Assembly: GCA_027257055.1 (NCBI GenBank)
Contig: JAPVLO010000161.1
Span: 558,001-622,000, forward strand
Length of the DNA stretch: 64,000 nucleotides
Source of the DNA: Cephalopachus bancanus
Lineage: Eukaryota > Chordata > Mammalia > Primates > Tarsiidae
Direction: 5' to 3'
This document shows, piece by piece, positions 22,530 to 33,878 of this stretch. The notes under the pieces are model-generated. The model ran no database searches. It was not told the DNA's origin and saw only the letters and a program-made list of their open reading frames with translations. The stretch's first letter is position 1. Each line of letters starts with the position of its first letter. Made by a program: the position numbers and the translations under genes.

Positions 22530-22860
22530 TTCATATGAACTAGTTTTAGGCAAGTCACTTCACTTCTTTGGAACTGAGTTTGCCCATCTACTTAATGAGT
22601 AAGTAGCTATACCAATGTAGTGACTAACCGTTATATATCATTGCAAATTGACAAGGCATATCTCCATGTGCAGTCCTATTTTCTTTATACATCATAACTT
22701 TATGGTGCGTGCTGCTTTTAAATTTTATGGAGTTTTTTTTTTTGAGATTCAGGAAAATTCAGTGCTTTGTCTCATATTATATATGTGAGCATATTTAACT
22801 AAGAGTCAGAACCTGAACTCAGCTCTTTTTGATAACTCTTAGAACCTGTTGCCTCTCACA
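22530..22860. repeat. MIR-like fragments
   Basis: GGCAAGTCACTTCACTTCTT with GAGTTTGCCCATCTACTTAA (sense) is followed by an antisense-looking patch, TTTTGAGATTCAGGAAAATT, then GAGTCAGAACCTGAACTCAG. Two diverged MIR pieces in opposite orientation are the simplest reading. Confidence 0.4.
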
Positions 22861-22864
22861 CTAC

Positions 22865-23231
22865 AAAACGAAGACACACAATGCAAGCAAGGTGCACCCC
22901 AAACCAAAAGCAAACCCAAACTCTTCAGTGCTATGAAAACCACCTGACGATTTCTCAATGATGTCAAAGTACTCCGTAGAGGGGGAAGGTTATTATTACC
23001 GTTCTTTGTTTTGCACAAACTCAGTGCAGGCAGAAGGGCTCTACTGAGAAGGTATGCAAAGGCTCCAGGAAAAGCTTCTCATGGTGAAGTTGACCACAGA
23101 GTGGACGCACAGCTATGTGAGTTTCAACCTCAATCTTCTCTTGGACACAACCTCTCTATCTTCTGGATGTTTGGGTCTTCTGTCAGCTGGAAGAGGCTTA
23201 TCTTGACTTTTGGATGTTGATAGGTTTTTGG

Positions 23232-23235
<4 letters not shown>
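22865..23235. other. Unassigned low-copy sequence
   Basis: No feature can be supported. Confidence 0.4.

Positions 23236-23278
<43 letters not shown>
23236..23278. repeat. (CA)n microsatellite
   Basis: About 21 uninterrupted CA units. Confidence 0.97.
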
Positions 23279-23279
<1 letters not shown>

Positions 23280-23905
23280 TCCTTTCTCTTATTGTTGCTT
23301 CCGTATTGGCCTTCTAGTCCTTATTGGTTGCATTACATGGTGAGCTGGAACTCTTGATAAAGGAGTTCTGTACGGTGATGACAAGAATTGATTTCCAATT
23401 TCCTACAGAATGACTCTATCATCGCTAGTGACTCAGGCAATTTAGCTCCTATTCCAGGCCTGCCTGGGGGTTATAGATCACGCTGACAGCTTCCCAGTCA
23501 TGCAGGAGGTGGATTTTGACAAGATGAGGAAAGAGACATTTTCAAAGACTTCTGCACTGGGGGTGGCCAGAAGGGAATGTCTGCCCCAGGGCTTTGGCCA
23601 TGTGAGTGTTGTGTTGAGAGCAGTCGTGCCCTTACCACGATAGGGAAGTGGCACATGACTGGGCTTCTGTTGGTTTCCTGGGACACCCTCCTCTCACATC
23701 ATAAACTCTTCAGCTGATTTGTCTGTTCATGGAGGCAACCCTATTATCTGTGGAGCTGCTGAGGGAAGGAGGTTAGAAGAAATAATCTGTAGGGGTTCAC
23801 AATTAGATGAATTAGACTCTCTCTTCTTGCACTCTTCTGTTCATTAAATAACGGCCACTGAGCCATTCTTTGTTCCAGAGTTGCATCAGGCCTTGCTGAG
23901 ATAAC
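23280..23905. other. Unassigned low-copy sequence
   Basis: No feature can be supported. Confidence 0.4.
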
Positions 23906-23911
23906 AGAAGC

Positions 23912-24333
23912 ATCTTAGTCTGTTTGCGCTGCAATAACAAGAAGTCACAGACTGGGTAATTTATAACGAATCTAAATGTATTTCTCACAGTTCTGGAGGC
24001 TGGAATATCCAAGGTCAAGGCACTGGTAGGTTTGGTGTCTGGGGAGAGCTTGATCTCCACTTCCAAGGCGGCACCTTGTGGCTGCATCCTCTGGAGGGAA
24101 GAAAGACTGTGTCCTCTTGTGGCAGGAGGGACAGAGGACAAGAGAGCGCCCTTCAACCTTGAGCCCTGTGATAAGAGTGCTGAGTCCTTTGATAAGGATG
24201 CTAATCCCCTTCATGAGGGCAGAACCCTCACGGCAATCACTTCCACCAAAAGGCTCTACCTCTTAGGACTGCCACAATGGAGATTAAGTTTCGACCCATG
24301 ACTATTGCAGGGACACATTCAAACCATAGCAAG
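23912..24333 (-). repeat. MaLR LTR (MLT1/MST-like, antisense)
   Basis: CTTAGTCTGTTTGCGCTGC, CAGACTGGGTAATTTATAAC, TTCTCACAGTTCTGGAGGCT and the end ACACATTCAAACCATAGCA follow the antisense MaLR order over about 420 bp. Confidence 0.85.
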
Positions 24334-24334
24334 G

Positions 24335-25050
24335 ACTGATGGAGAGACACGGGATACACACGAGCAATTTGGTGAGATGGCACGCCAAAGGGTAGAACTG
24401 CTGCTTCCCTGGGCTCTAGCTGAGTGGGCGCCCTCCCCTGGGAACCCAGAGTACCTTGTGCTTGCACAGTCCCTGCACAGTCTCTGTCTCTGCTGATTGG
24501 GCCCAGACCAAGGACGCTGTGAAAGACGGGAGGCCATTTTTCGTTGATCTTTGCACCCGGTGTGTGACTCACAGCCTAGGACACAGTGGTGCTCTGTCTG
24601 TGTGCACTCACCACCATCAGAGGGCGGTTCATGGGCACAGAGGGCCAGAGCAACCCAAATTTTGAATCCCTCACTAACATGGCTGCTCCCTGAGCTCTCT
24701 AGCTTGATGAGACCCTAATTTCCTTCCTGGGAAAGGCCTTGGTGTTGTACCTATCCTAATACCTCCAAAGACTCTTTCTGGCATGTTCTGGCTTTTGCTG
24801 TCAGCCCAGTTCTGCTTTGGGAGGGAAAGGGGATAAACACCTGTGGTCCCCACTCGAGTGGCAGCTGTTTGACGTTACAGCTGTGTGTATGCCCTCCTGA
24901 TCACTCATATTGGGCATATACATTTAGGTTCATATAATCTGCACAACTGAGGTATCCCTCAAAATCTGAAGCCCTGCTCAGTGCCTTCCTTCATTGTACC
25001 TGGAAAATCTTAATTTCCATGGTTTGTTTCTTTGTCTGCAAAATAAAGAT
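24335..25050. other. Unassigned low-copy sequence
   Basis: No gene or repeat can be supported. A short degenerate TATC run (25060-25140) follows. Confidence 0.4.
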
Positions 25051-25059
25051 AATCATCCT

Positions 25060-25383
<324 letters not shown>

Positions 25384-25644
25384 TAAAGGTACTTATATTG
25401 CTTTTTAGAATATTTTAGAAGATTTTTCTTAACAGGCTCTATTACAGCAGTTGCCCTTCTTTGAGATTACTTATTCATTTTCATCTGCCGAGCCTGCATG
25501 GATTGCATATTGGGTGCTAGGTGAAGTTGCTCTCCCCAGGGTGCACATTGAAAGGATGAACTGTGCTCTGCCTCCCAGAACCACCCAAGCAATGCAGACA
25601 TGGCCACATGAGGACTGGGAGGTCTGCTGTGGGCTGTGATGCTG

Positions 25645-25830
25645 ACCTAAGCCTAATTCATTTAATCCTCACAAAAACCCTAGGAGGTGGGTCTATTACC
25701 ATCTCCAGTTTGCAGATATGAAACTAAGGCACAGAGGGTACGAAACCTGCCCAAGATCACATGCGAGTTGTAGAGCTGAGATTTGAACTCAGACTCTGTG
25801 GAAAGTTCTTGCTCTTAAACATGACCCTGT
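25645..25830 (-). repeat. MIR SINE (antisense)
   Basis: TTCATTTAATCCTCACAAAA, CCTAGGAGGTGGGTCTATTA, GAAACTAAGGCACAGAGG and GATTTGAACTCAGACTCTGT are an unusually well-preserved MIR core. Confidence 0.85.
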
Positions 25831-25949
25831 ATCCTGGATGAGTAGTGGACGTATACAGATGACTTTCCATGTGGTGGGGTAAACGCAGCCCCCAGAAATT
25901 GACTGTCATCACTCTACTTTCATTAGAACTGAATGCATACCCATTATCA

Positions 25950-26345
25950 GTCTTTTTTTATCAACACATAATAATTGTATACATTTATGGGGTACATGTG
26001 ACATCTGATACGTCGTATAATGTGTAATGATCAAATCAGGGTAATTAGGATATCCATCACCTCAAGCATTTACTATGTCTTTGTGTTGGAAACATTCTAA
26101 ATCTTCCAGCTACTTTGAAATATACAATAAATTATTAACGATAGCCACCCTACTGTGTATAGAATGCTAGATCTTATTCCTTCTATCTAACTATATTTTT
26201 GTACCCATTAACTCGCCTCTCATTTTCCTGCCCCCACCCTTCCCAGCCTCTGGTAACCATCATTCTACTCTCTACCTCCAAGAGATCCATCCACTTTTTA
26301 AGCTCCACATGTGAGTGAGAACATGTGATTATCTGAGTCTTTGAC
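25950..26345 (-). mobile_element. L1 3' UTR fragment (antisense)
   Basis: CATTTATGGGGTACATGTGA, TTGTACCCATTAACTCGCC, CTTCCCAGCCTCTGGTAACC and ACATGTGAGTGAGAACATG read as the antisense 3' end of an L1 of the L1MA/L1PB age class. Confidence 0.85.
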
Positions 26346-26349
26346 AGTG

Positions 26350-26615
26350 CAAGTAATTGCTGGAGACCCAGGAATCGAGCACGCACACGTGTACACAGGC
26401 ACGCACACACAAACACACGTGCACGACTACAGGGCAAAGCTATGGAGCCACAGAAGCAAGGGTTAATGACACAGCTCTGTAGAAAAGACACACAGATTTC
26501 TCCCTAGTCATTCAGCCAAAAAAAAGTATTTTGAAGAAATCCTTGGCAAACGACGTCCCAAATGGAGGCTCAGATGAACTAAGACCACAGGCAGCTGATG
26601 TGTCTTGGAACCGTT
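26350..26615. other. Unassigned sequence with a CA/CG-rich patch
   Basis: A degenerate ACGCACAC run at about 26380-26425. Nothing else can be supported. Confidence 0.4.
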
Positions 26616-26790
26616 CATGAGCTGGGCTCCATGTTGGGGCCTTTCACAGACATCATAATAGGAAAACGTCCGTGATACCCTTTCTCTGTGAGAACCATTA
26701 TTCCCATTTTATCGTTGGCGAGGCTGAGGCTCAGGTTGACAGCAAGGAATAGGGACAGGATTGAAACCCACACCTCCTTAGTCCACCCAC
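26615..26790 (-). repeat. MIR-like SINE (antisense)
   Basis: ACCATTATTCCCATTTTATC, GGCGAGGCTGAGGCTCAGG and GGATTGAAACCCACACCTCC give antisense MIR order. Confidence 0.6.
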
Positions 26791-26799
26791 TGTTCTTTC

Positions 26800-27870
26800 C
26801 AGAATAATACAGACACCTCTTCCTGTGTGTGCTCTGTGGATACTTATTTTGACAAATTGGCTCACTGATGGTCATCTGCTGTGTTTCACTTGAGTGTCAA
26901 GAGCAGACACATGCCCTAACTCCTAATTCCCCTTCTGATCCCAGGATCCCAGTTAAGGCTCTGGCCTCAGCTCGCTTTCTCTGCCCCACCAGCAGCTCCA
27001 GCTGGACTCTGCCCGTGCCATGCACAGCCGGCTCTGTGGAGTTCGCTCTGATCTGCTCCTCACCCCACCCCCTTCCAGAAGCTGCCAGTCATGTGGCCTC
27101 TCATTCATATCGCTTCCAGGGATAGAAAGAGACAATATAATCGCTCCCTCTACACCTGTCAGGTGGAGGCTGCACTAGACAGCATGTTTGAGGTTGTTTT
27201 TAGTTCTGATCAAAGTGATTGAAACAGATGTACCTCGTGGGTCTTATTAAACGGTGGGGAAAATTACTCATCAGACATCTGACTTGTTCCATGAATTCTT
27301 GGTATGCAGACGATGCTGCCTTTTCTCCCTTAAATAAACAAGTGTTTAGTTTGCTGATCAATAGTTAAGATTGCGCTCGCTGGAGGAGAACCCACTTAAT
27401 CACAGACACACAATGGAAGTGGCCCATTCTGGTGCTTCCTGATACAGATTTTAGAAGTAATTGCTCTCTTGGACAGAGAGAAACATGATCTGCTTCTCAT
27501 TCATTCACTTATTTATTCACTTATTCAATACATATTGGCTGGGCACCTATCACACCAGGTCCGGCGTTAGGTGCTACGAATGTTCTAGTAATGAGTCCAC
27601 CAAAGGCTCTGCTTCCAGGAAACCCGTGGTCTGAAGGTGGGTGGAAATAAATTTACAAACAATTATGGCAGAAGTACAATGGATAATAGACTACCCATTC
27701 AAGCTATGTTTATGAGTACACAGCATGGAAACTGCTTCCAAAATGGCTCCCAAAGCTGTTTACCTCCTGACATCCGAGCCCATCTGTGAGCCCCTCCCCG
27801 TGGGTGTGAACCTAGTGATAAACAAACGAATATGGCCAAAATGGTGGGTTGTCATCTAATATTAGGTTAG
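26800..27870. other. Unassigned low-copy sequence
   Basis: A patch at 27500-27600 (CATTCACTTATTTATTCACT, then GGGCACCTATCACACCAGG) is L2/MIR-like. The remainder holds nothing I can name. Confidence 0.4.
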
Positions 27871-27874
27871 TGGT

Positions 27875-28011
27875 GTAGATTGAATTGTGCCTTCCCCCCC
27901 CAAAAAAAAGATGCATTGAAAGCCCTATCCAGGGTCTTTGTAGGTATAGCTGGTGTCATTAGGATAGGACCTAATCCAGTATGACTGATGTCCTTATAAA
28001 AGGGAAATTTG
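27875..28011 (+). repeat. MLT1-like LTR, left part
   Basis: TGTAGATTGAATTGTGCCTT, CAGGGTCTTTGTAGGTATAG and ATGTCCTTATAAAAGGGAAA form the 5' half of an MLT1-like LTR. It is broken at GGGAAATTTGG by the composite insertion and appears to resume at about 28535. Confidence 0.7.
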
Positions 28012-28310
28012 GGGCCAGGAGTGGTGACTCATGCTTGTAATTCCAGTGCTTTGGAAGGCCGAGGCAGGAGGAGAGCTTGAGGCCAGGAGTTCAAGACCAA
28101 TCTGGGCAATACAGTGAGACCTTGTCTCTGTCAAAAAAAAAAAAAAAAAAAAAAAGCCGGGCATACCTATAGTCCTAGATACTTGGGAGGCAGAGGCAAG
28201 AGGATTACTTGAGCCCAGGATTTCAAGGCTGAAGTGAGCTATGATCACATTACACTCCAGCCTGGTTAACAGAACAAGACTCTGTCTCAAAAAAAATAAA
28301 AAAAATAAAA
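28012..28310 (+). mobile_element. Alu SINE, AluJ-like, with A-rich middle
   Basis: An AluJ-type dimer (GGCCAGGAGTGGTGACTCAT...) with an expanded A-tract between the arms (about 28133-28155), and a right arm ending in TGTCTCAAAAAAAATAAA. Confidence 0.9.
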
Positions 28311-28534
28311 AAGCTGTGGCTTGATCATTGTTAACGTTGGTGCTAATTATAGTCTTAGCTGGCACTGATGCTAATTATGATCTGTCTTAATCCATTTAGA
28401 CTGCTATGACAAAATACTACAGACAGGGTAGCTTGCAAACAGCAGAAATTTATTTCTCACAGTTCTGGAGTCCGGGAAGTCCAGCACACTCCAGCCTGGG
28501 TAGCAGAGTGAGACCCTGACTCTCAAAAATAAAG
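28311..28534. repeat. Composite: antisense MLT1 piece joined to an Alu right end
   Basis: 28388-28483 reads as antisense MLT1 (TTAATCCATTTAGACTGCTA, TTTCTCACAGTTCTGGAG). It is joined directly to an Alu right terminus (CACTCCAGCCTGGGTAGCAG ... CTGACTCTCAAAAATAA). After it, AAAGGAAATTTGG echoes the AAAGGGAAATTTGG before 28012, so 28012-28534 looks like one net insertion in the MLT1. Confidence 0.6.
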
Positions 28535-28735
28535 GAAATTTGGACACAGACCTGGACATTGAGACAAGCATACACGAGGAAAATGCTAAGATGAAGGCAG
28601 AAGTCAGGTGTGCATCTAGGAGCCAAGAACCACCAAGGATTGCCAGCATTTTACCAGAAGCTAGGAGGGACTTGGACCAGATCCTTTCTTGCAAGGAACC
28701 AGCTCTGTCCACACCTCAGAGTTGCTCAAGGGGGT
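28535..28735 (+). repeat. MLT1-like LTR, right part
   Basis: AAATTTGGACACAGACCTGG continues the LTR broken at 28011. The following AGATGAAGGCAGAAGTCAGG and AGCCAAGAACCACCAAGGAT segments fit MLT1. Confidence 0.6.
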
Positions 28736-28764
28736 AAGGCAGTTTTTCTCAGTACCATTTGCAG

Positions 28765-28890
28765 TGAAGTCACCACCACCTTGTTAAGTAGGCACATGCC
28801 GGGGTCCCTTCAGACCTCCTGAATCAGAATCTTTGGGAACGTGGGACACAGAAATCTGAATGTGTGTGAACTCCTGGTTAGATGCCCCTT
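28765..28890. mobile_element. MER5A-like element
   Basis: CTCCTGAATCAGAATCTTTG with flanking CAGAAATCTGAATGTGTGTG and ACTCCTGGTTAGATGCCCC resemble the MER5A middle and right end. Confidence 0.5.
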
Positions 28891-28894
28891 CAAC

Positions 28895-29850
28895 CCTGGA
28901 ATCTGAGACCTCCAGGTGAAGGGGTGGTTACCACAGGTGACTTAAGAGATGCTACATTCTTCAGTGTCCTCAGGGGCTGCACAGAGCAGGCGAGCTTTTT
29001 GGGGTCCCTCTCTCTTCCCCTCTAGAGCTCCTTTCTGCCCTCTTACTCAGTTTCCTCCAGAGGCTCCCACCCTGGGTGTGGCCCACCATTTCGGAGGGCC
29101 CCCTTTTGAGGTCCCCTTTTGGGAGCTGCAGGTTCCAAGATCTGCCCCTCCCAGTCCCTCTTGAGATCCTCAGCCCCTCCATTCAGTGGCTTTTCATGAG
29201 ATGGTCAGAGGAATTCTGCTCCATTTGTGGACGTCAGAGAAGTGTCAGCCTTCCCAGACTGTTATGCCAAGTGAATCTTTAATTGTTGACTTCTTAAAAA
29301 ACATGGTAGTGAGAGTGTAATGAAGTGAGAGTGTCTGGAAGTAAGGCCAACGGATTTTGGTAGACTGGAGGGGTGGGTATCTTTCCAACAGGTGGTTGGG
29401 AACCTACCCACAGAACTCAAACACGGGAGGGCAACCGATCACAATCAATCAATCAATCAATCAAATGACAGCACCTGCCTTTGTTGCCATCATACAGAAA
29501 TACCATCTTATTTATATAGATCACACAGATTCGTAATTTACAGGTCAGCCAAAGATCATGTACTACAACGTGTAGATTTAAATAGTTACCCGAATTATAC
29601 ACCTCATTGCTAGTCACTCAGGTGGCTAGATCTGCTGCCTGGGTATATCTATCTTCTGTTGTAACACGTGTGGTCCATGGTCTGGGTCAACCAGGATTTG
29701 AGTCTGAAATATTTATGTTTCCGAAGAGCATTTTTTTCTGAATGGATCTAAGTCTGAAGAGGGTAACTGGTGGCAGAACATCCTTTAAATTCATCCACCC
29801 GATGATATTCCTGAGCACTACACAAGGCACCAGGGAGAGAGGAATGGGGC
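28895..29850. other. Unassigned low-copy sequence
   Basis: No gene can be supported. A short (AATC)n run is at 29443-29465. Confidence 0.4.
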
Positions 29851-29851
29851 A

Positions 29852-30034
29852 GAGTAGGTAGCTGGCTCCTGGCTCTTCAGATGGAAGGTACGAGTTCAAT
29901 ACACCAATGTAATAGGGAAAGAGTTCAAAGGTTTATTACTTACAGATCCTCGGCAGGGAGGGTGCAATGAGTTGAGAAGGGAAGCCTTCATTCCTAGGTC
30001 ATGAGAGGTGGGAATGAAGAGGGGGAGGGAGGAG

Positions 30035-30069
<35 letters not shown>

Positions 30070-30079
30070 GAGAGAGAGA
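29852..30079 (-). repeat. Direct repeat copy 1 with GA microsatellite
   Basis: About 228 bp starting at GAGTAGGTAGCTGGCTCCTG and ending in a GA tract (30037-30079). It is repeated in direct orientation at 30974-31200. An antisense AATAAA (TTTATT at 29931) suggests the 3' part of a minus-strand LTR. Confidence 0.85.
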
Positions 30080-30435
30080 CAGCTCTGTCCTGTGGCACTT
30101 CCTTTCTTGGGGGCCACTCCAGAGAAGCTCCAGGATGCAGGCTACTCAGGGCTTTCCTCCACGCTGAAGGTGTGGACTTTGTTGTGTCCCCTCCCCTCTG
30201 TGTCACGACTGGCTCTCCGTCCTCCCCTCCCTCCCCACCAGAACCCCCAGCACCGCACATGGTCAGATGCCTCCCCTCCGGTGTGTGTGCGTGCCCCGTG
30301 GTTTCGCAGGGCAGCATGTCAGTCCCTCTTGGCCCTGTTCCCTGCCATTTCTTTGACTGGCAGGCCTCTGAGAGGCTGTGGCATAGGTGGGCACTGGGCA
30401 CTACGGTGGGGTCCCTGCCTTTGGGGTCAGGTCCA
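30080..30435. other. Unassigned low-copy sequence
   Basis: C-rich sequence between the direct repeat copy and a MIR patch. Overlapping open frames on both strands show no motif. Confidence 0.4.
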
Positions 30436-30439
30436 CTTC

Positions 30440-30570
30440 TTCACTGTGCTGTGCTGGGCCAGTGACTTCTACTTTCTGAACATCTGCAAGGTGGATGTCA
30501 CAATACCATCTTGCAGGGTTATTGTGATGCTTGAATACAATCATGTGTGTGAAGCCCAGAGGTAGTAATT
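30440..30570 (+). repeat. MIR-like SINE
   Basis: GGGCCAGTGACTTCTACTTT, TGCAGGGTTATTGTGATGCT and GTGTGTGAAGCCCAGAGG follow the MIR 3' half. Confidence 0.55.
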
Positions 30571-30589
30571 GCTCCTTGCCTACCTGTAA

Positions 30590-30720
30590 GGGACTGTAAG
30601 TGTCCCACCCAAATTCATCCTAACTCACAATGGGATGGTATCATGAGGTGAGGCCTTTGGAATGTGTCTTGGAAGCACCCAGTTAAATGGGGTTTCCAGT
30701 AGCAAGGTAGCTAGCAACCT
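30590..30720 (+). repeat. MLT1-like LTR, left part
   Basis: GGGACTGTAAGTGTCCCACC, CCAAATTCATCCTAACTCAC and GAGGCCTTTGGAATG are MLT1 5' features. The 3' part with the AATAAA end is at about 31235-31440, after the repeat copy at 30974. Confidence 0.6.
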
Positions 30721-30973
30721 CCCCACACACAGCAGGAAATGAAGGGGAACCGGGTGTGGGTCTTTATGGTGTGCCTGTCACAAGATCCTTCTTTTACCTG
30801 GCAGAAGTCCTAAAGCCTAGTTATCCAGCCTGTGACCAGGCTTCCCTCACCTGGGTAACTTGTTTATACTCGCAGATGCTGACCCATATCCAGTTTATAC
30901 TTGCCTGACCATCACACTGGCTCTGGGAACTCAACTTTGTGCTCTCCCTAGCATTCTGAAAAACATCTAAACT

Positions 30974-31200
30974 GAGTAGGTAGCTGGCTCCTGGCTCTTC
31001 AGGTGGAAGGTACGAGTTCAATACACCAATGTAATAGGGAATAAGTTCAAAGGTTTATTACTTACAGATCCTTGGCAGGGAGAGTGCAATGAGTTGAGAG
31101 GGATGCCTTCATTCCTAGGTCATGAGAGGTGGGAATGAAGGGGGGAGGGAGGGGAGAGAGAGGGAGAAGGGGGGAGAGAGAGAGAGAGAGAGAGAGAGAG
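30974..31200 (-). repeat. Direct repeat copy 2 with GA microsatellite
   Basis: Second copy of the unit at 29852, highly similar from GAGTAGG to the GA tract (about 31170-31200). It lies between the two halves of an MLT1-like LTR, implying insertion or duplication into it. Confidence 0.85.
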
Positions 31201-31234
31201 GACCTAGCAATATATATAAAGGAATAGAATATGG

Positions 31235-31440
31235 GTCACTTTAAGATATAGGGTAAATGCCTGATGACCTGTTTAAAGGAAGTGTGGGAAAGCGGGAAGC
31301 CCAGTCTGATAGGTGGGAAAAGAGTTCTCCAAGTTCTTATTTCTGTGAGAAATAAATATGTAGCATAAACTCTGTTGAAGCCACCCAGTCTCTGCGACTG
31401 TCTGCTTGGGCTGTCATAGCAGCCCAAATTAACAAAGACA
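31235..31440 (+). repeat. MLT1-like LTR, right part
   Basis: TGTGAGAAATAAATATGTAG, GAAGCCACCCAGTCTCTGCG and the terminal CAGCCCAAATTAACAAAGAC form a typical MLT1 3' end with a poly(A) signal. Confidence 0.7.
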
Positions 31441-31444
31441 CCAC

Positions 31445-31885
31445 CAGTGTCCAGTCTTCCTCCTTAGTGACAGACTCCTGTATTTTTGAAGGGAGCTCTT
31501 GCCTGGCTAAAACTCTGTTTCTCAGGCCCTTTGCAATAGGACAGGCAAAGAGATGGAATCAGAAGTCAGGAGGGGAGGATTTGGAAAAGTTCATTAAAGG
31601 GCCCTTTTGCCTTCCCACCCCCATTCCCTTCTTCCTGCCTGAAACGTAGGCATGATGGCCCTTTTGCAGTGTTTCTGATTATGGGGTGACTAGAAGATAA
31701 AAGCCGCTCACTGAAGATTCTGGGATAGGGTTATGGAGAAGGCTAGACATAGGTCATTATATGGCATAACCACAATGGCCGTGCACTGCCTTCCTTTGGA
31801 CTTAGTTTATAGGAGAAAAGAAAATCTCAGTCTTCTTTATGACCTATTTCAGTTCTCTATTACCGGCACATCAGGCAGCAGCAAC
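31445..31885. other. Unassigned low-copy sequence
   Basis: No feature can be supported. Confidence 0.4.
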
Positions 31886-31889
31886 TTTA

Positions 31890-32193
31890 TTTTTTTAGTT
31901 TTTATTTTTTTTTGAGTTGGAGTCTCACTCTGTTGCCCAGACTGGAGTGCAGTGGATGCTCCCGGCCCCCACAGCCTCGACCTGCTGGGCTCCGGTGATC
32001 CTTCCGCCTCAGCCTTCCGAGGAGCCGGAATTACAGGCATGTGCTACCACACCCAGATGATTTTTTGATTTATTGTAGAGATGAGGTCTCACCAAGTTGC
32101 CCAGGCGGGTCTTGAACCCGCGGGTTCAGGCAAGCCACTCACCTCAGCCTCCCAAAGGTGCGGGATTGCAGACTGAGCCACCGAGCCCGGCTG
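31890..32193 (-). mobile_element. Alu SINE, lineage-specific family, antisense
   Basis: Full dimer. The duplication GCAGCAACTTTA is at 31878-31889 and 32194-32205. The left arm has GCGGGTCTTGAACCCGC, one loop change from the family T-arm motif. Confidence 0.95.
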
Positions 32194-32204
32194 GCAGCAA
32201 CTTT

Positions 32205-32640
32205 AAATGGATGCAGACATTTTACACAGTGCCCGGCCCCCTGTAAGCGTCTACTAAATGGTACCTGTCATGACTGTTGTTATAGTAGTGGTGGTAGTTA
32301 TAACAAGCTTGACACAAACCGCTTTGGGCCTTCCAAGGTCTTGGTGTGGCTTTTCCCAGCTCAGAGCCTCTGGTTCAGAAACACAAATTCGAGCGATAAC
32401 CATTCGTTTTCTTAGCTCTCCCATCTTGGTGCGTCCACACCCCCCCTTAACCTAACCCTAAAGTGTTCCTTAAATTCCAGCAGTACCAGCAACTTCATTT
32501 TGTAGATGAGAACCTTGAAGCTCAGGAAAGTGAAGTGACTACTTAGCCGGTGTCCGGCAATGGTGAATGTTGAATTGAACCCACGACTGACACGAGCTCT
32601 TGAAGCTACAGTGTGAAGTGTTGTCAGGGAAAGAACATTG
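32205..32640. other. Unassigned, with MIR-like patch
   Basis: 32490-32600 (TTCATTTTGTAGATGAGAAC, CTTGAAGCTCAGGAAAG, then TTGAATTGAACCCACGAC) is weakly antisense MIR. Nothing else can be supported. Confidence 0.4.
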
Positions 32641-32825
32641 AGTTTGTGGGTTGACAGACCTGTGTATTAATCTTGGCACTGGTGTTTACCAAGTGTGTGA
32701 CCTTGGACAGTGATTCTATTTTTTTAAAGCCTCGGTTTCTCATCAGTAAAATGGGGGCAATAAATATGGCATAGATTATTAGCTAATAATATGAGTGAAG
32801 TGCCCAGTTCAGGAGCTGACATAGA
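32640..32825 (+). repeat. MIR SINE (sense)
   Basis: TGTTTACCAAGTGTGTGACC, AGCCTCGGTTTCTCATCAGT, AAAATGGGGGCAATAAATAT and GAAGTGCCCAG give clear sense MIR order. Confidence 0.8.
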
Positions 32826-32829
32826 ACAG

Positions 32830-33575
32830 ACACTCACTGATGGCTGGTCTGTGCTTCTTTGCTCTTTCGTCAGGATTTGTGGGAACCACAGAAGGTCCTC
32901 CCTCTTGGATATATTAACCATGGGTTGGGGCGACCTTGATATGGCCACAGCCTGTCATACCAAACCGATTAGTAATGCCAAAGATGGTTCTGAGGTCCCC
33001 TTCTCTATCTGGTGTGGCTTTTTCCTAAGGCTGACTGTTAATCTCTGTCCCTTGGGAAGTCTTCCTTAGCATCCTGTCTTCCTATGGGGAAGAGTCATTT
33101 GCAGGAATGTTGCTTTGACAGCAGACGGGCTTAAAAAAAGCAGTTCTAAATCCTGTGCCTGTAGCCTGGGTTCCTGTCCGTCAGGCTCTGGAGACTTCCC
33201 TCTCATTCTCTAACCAAATGGATGGCAGCGAGGAGAGAGAGAGAGATTGAGAGAGAAATCTTTGAAGTAGAAGGCACTTGGACTAATGGCATAATTACTC
33301 CACAGAACCATTTGTGAAGTAATTATGGACTATTGTTAGGAGGCAGCATTTTTTTTAAACATAATAAACTTTGAGTAAGCGATTATAGGGAAAAAAGGCA
33401 TTTAAAAAGGAGAGAAACACTTATTGCACCCCCTCCTCTCAAACCAATCAACCCTCTTTTTCATCTCCCTAATGCAAAACCAGAAACTAGCCGGGAGCCC
33501 CTCATGGTCCTGGTAGACATCAGGCATCAGGCATCGTTGCATCCTCTTCCCTGCTTGAAATGCTTCTGGTATTAA
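32830..33575. other. Unassigned low-copy sequence
   Basis: No gene or repeat can be supported. A short GAGA patch is at 33230-33260. Confidence 0.4.
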
Positions 33576-33582
33576 AATGCAA

Positions 33583-33871
33583 GCCGGGCTCGGTGGCTCA
33601 GCCTGTAATCCCGTGCCTTGGGAGGCTGAGGTGAGTGGATTGCCTGAGCCCGTGGGTTCGAGACCCGCCTGGGCGGCGAGACCTCATCTCTACGATAAAT
33701 CAAAAAATCAGCTGGGCGTGGTAGCACATGCCTGTAATTCCGGCTACTCGGAAGGCTGAGGCGGAAGGATCTCTGGAGCCCAGCAGGTTGAGGTTGCGGT
33801 GGCCGGGAGCGGCCACTGCACTCCAGTCTGTGCGACAGAGTGAGACTCCAACTCAAAAAAAAACCAAAAAA
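33583..33871 (+). mobile_element. Alu SINE, lineage-specific family (tail-to-tail pair, left)
   Basis: Full dimer reading toward the following antisense Alu. The left flank TTAAAATGCAA resembles the right flank of the pair, TTAAAATACAA at 34182, rather than anything between the two elements. Confidence 0.93.
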
Positions 33872-33878
33872 CGCAGTG

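Noticed and set aside
23236..23278. CRISPR-like or other structured array
   Set aside because: Simple CA dinucleotide repeat without spacers; the genome is mammalian.
30008..30565. Plus-strand 185-codon gene with charged N-terminus
   Set aside because: The Arg-Glu run is the GA microsatellite translated. The remainder is unsupported and overlaps a MIR.
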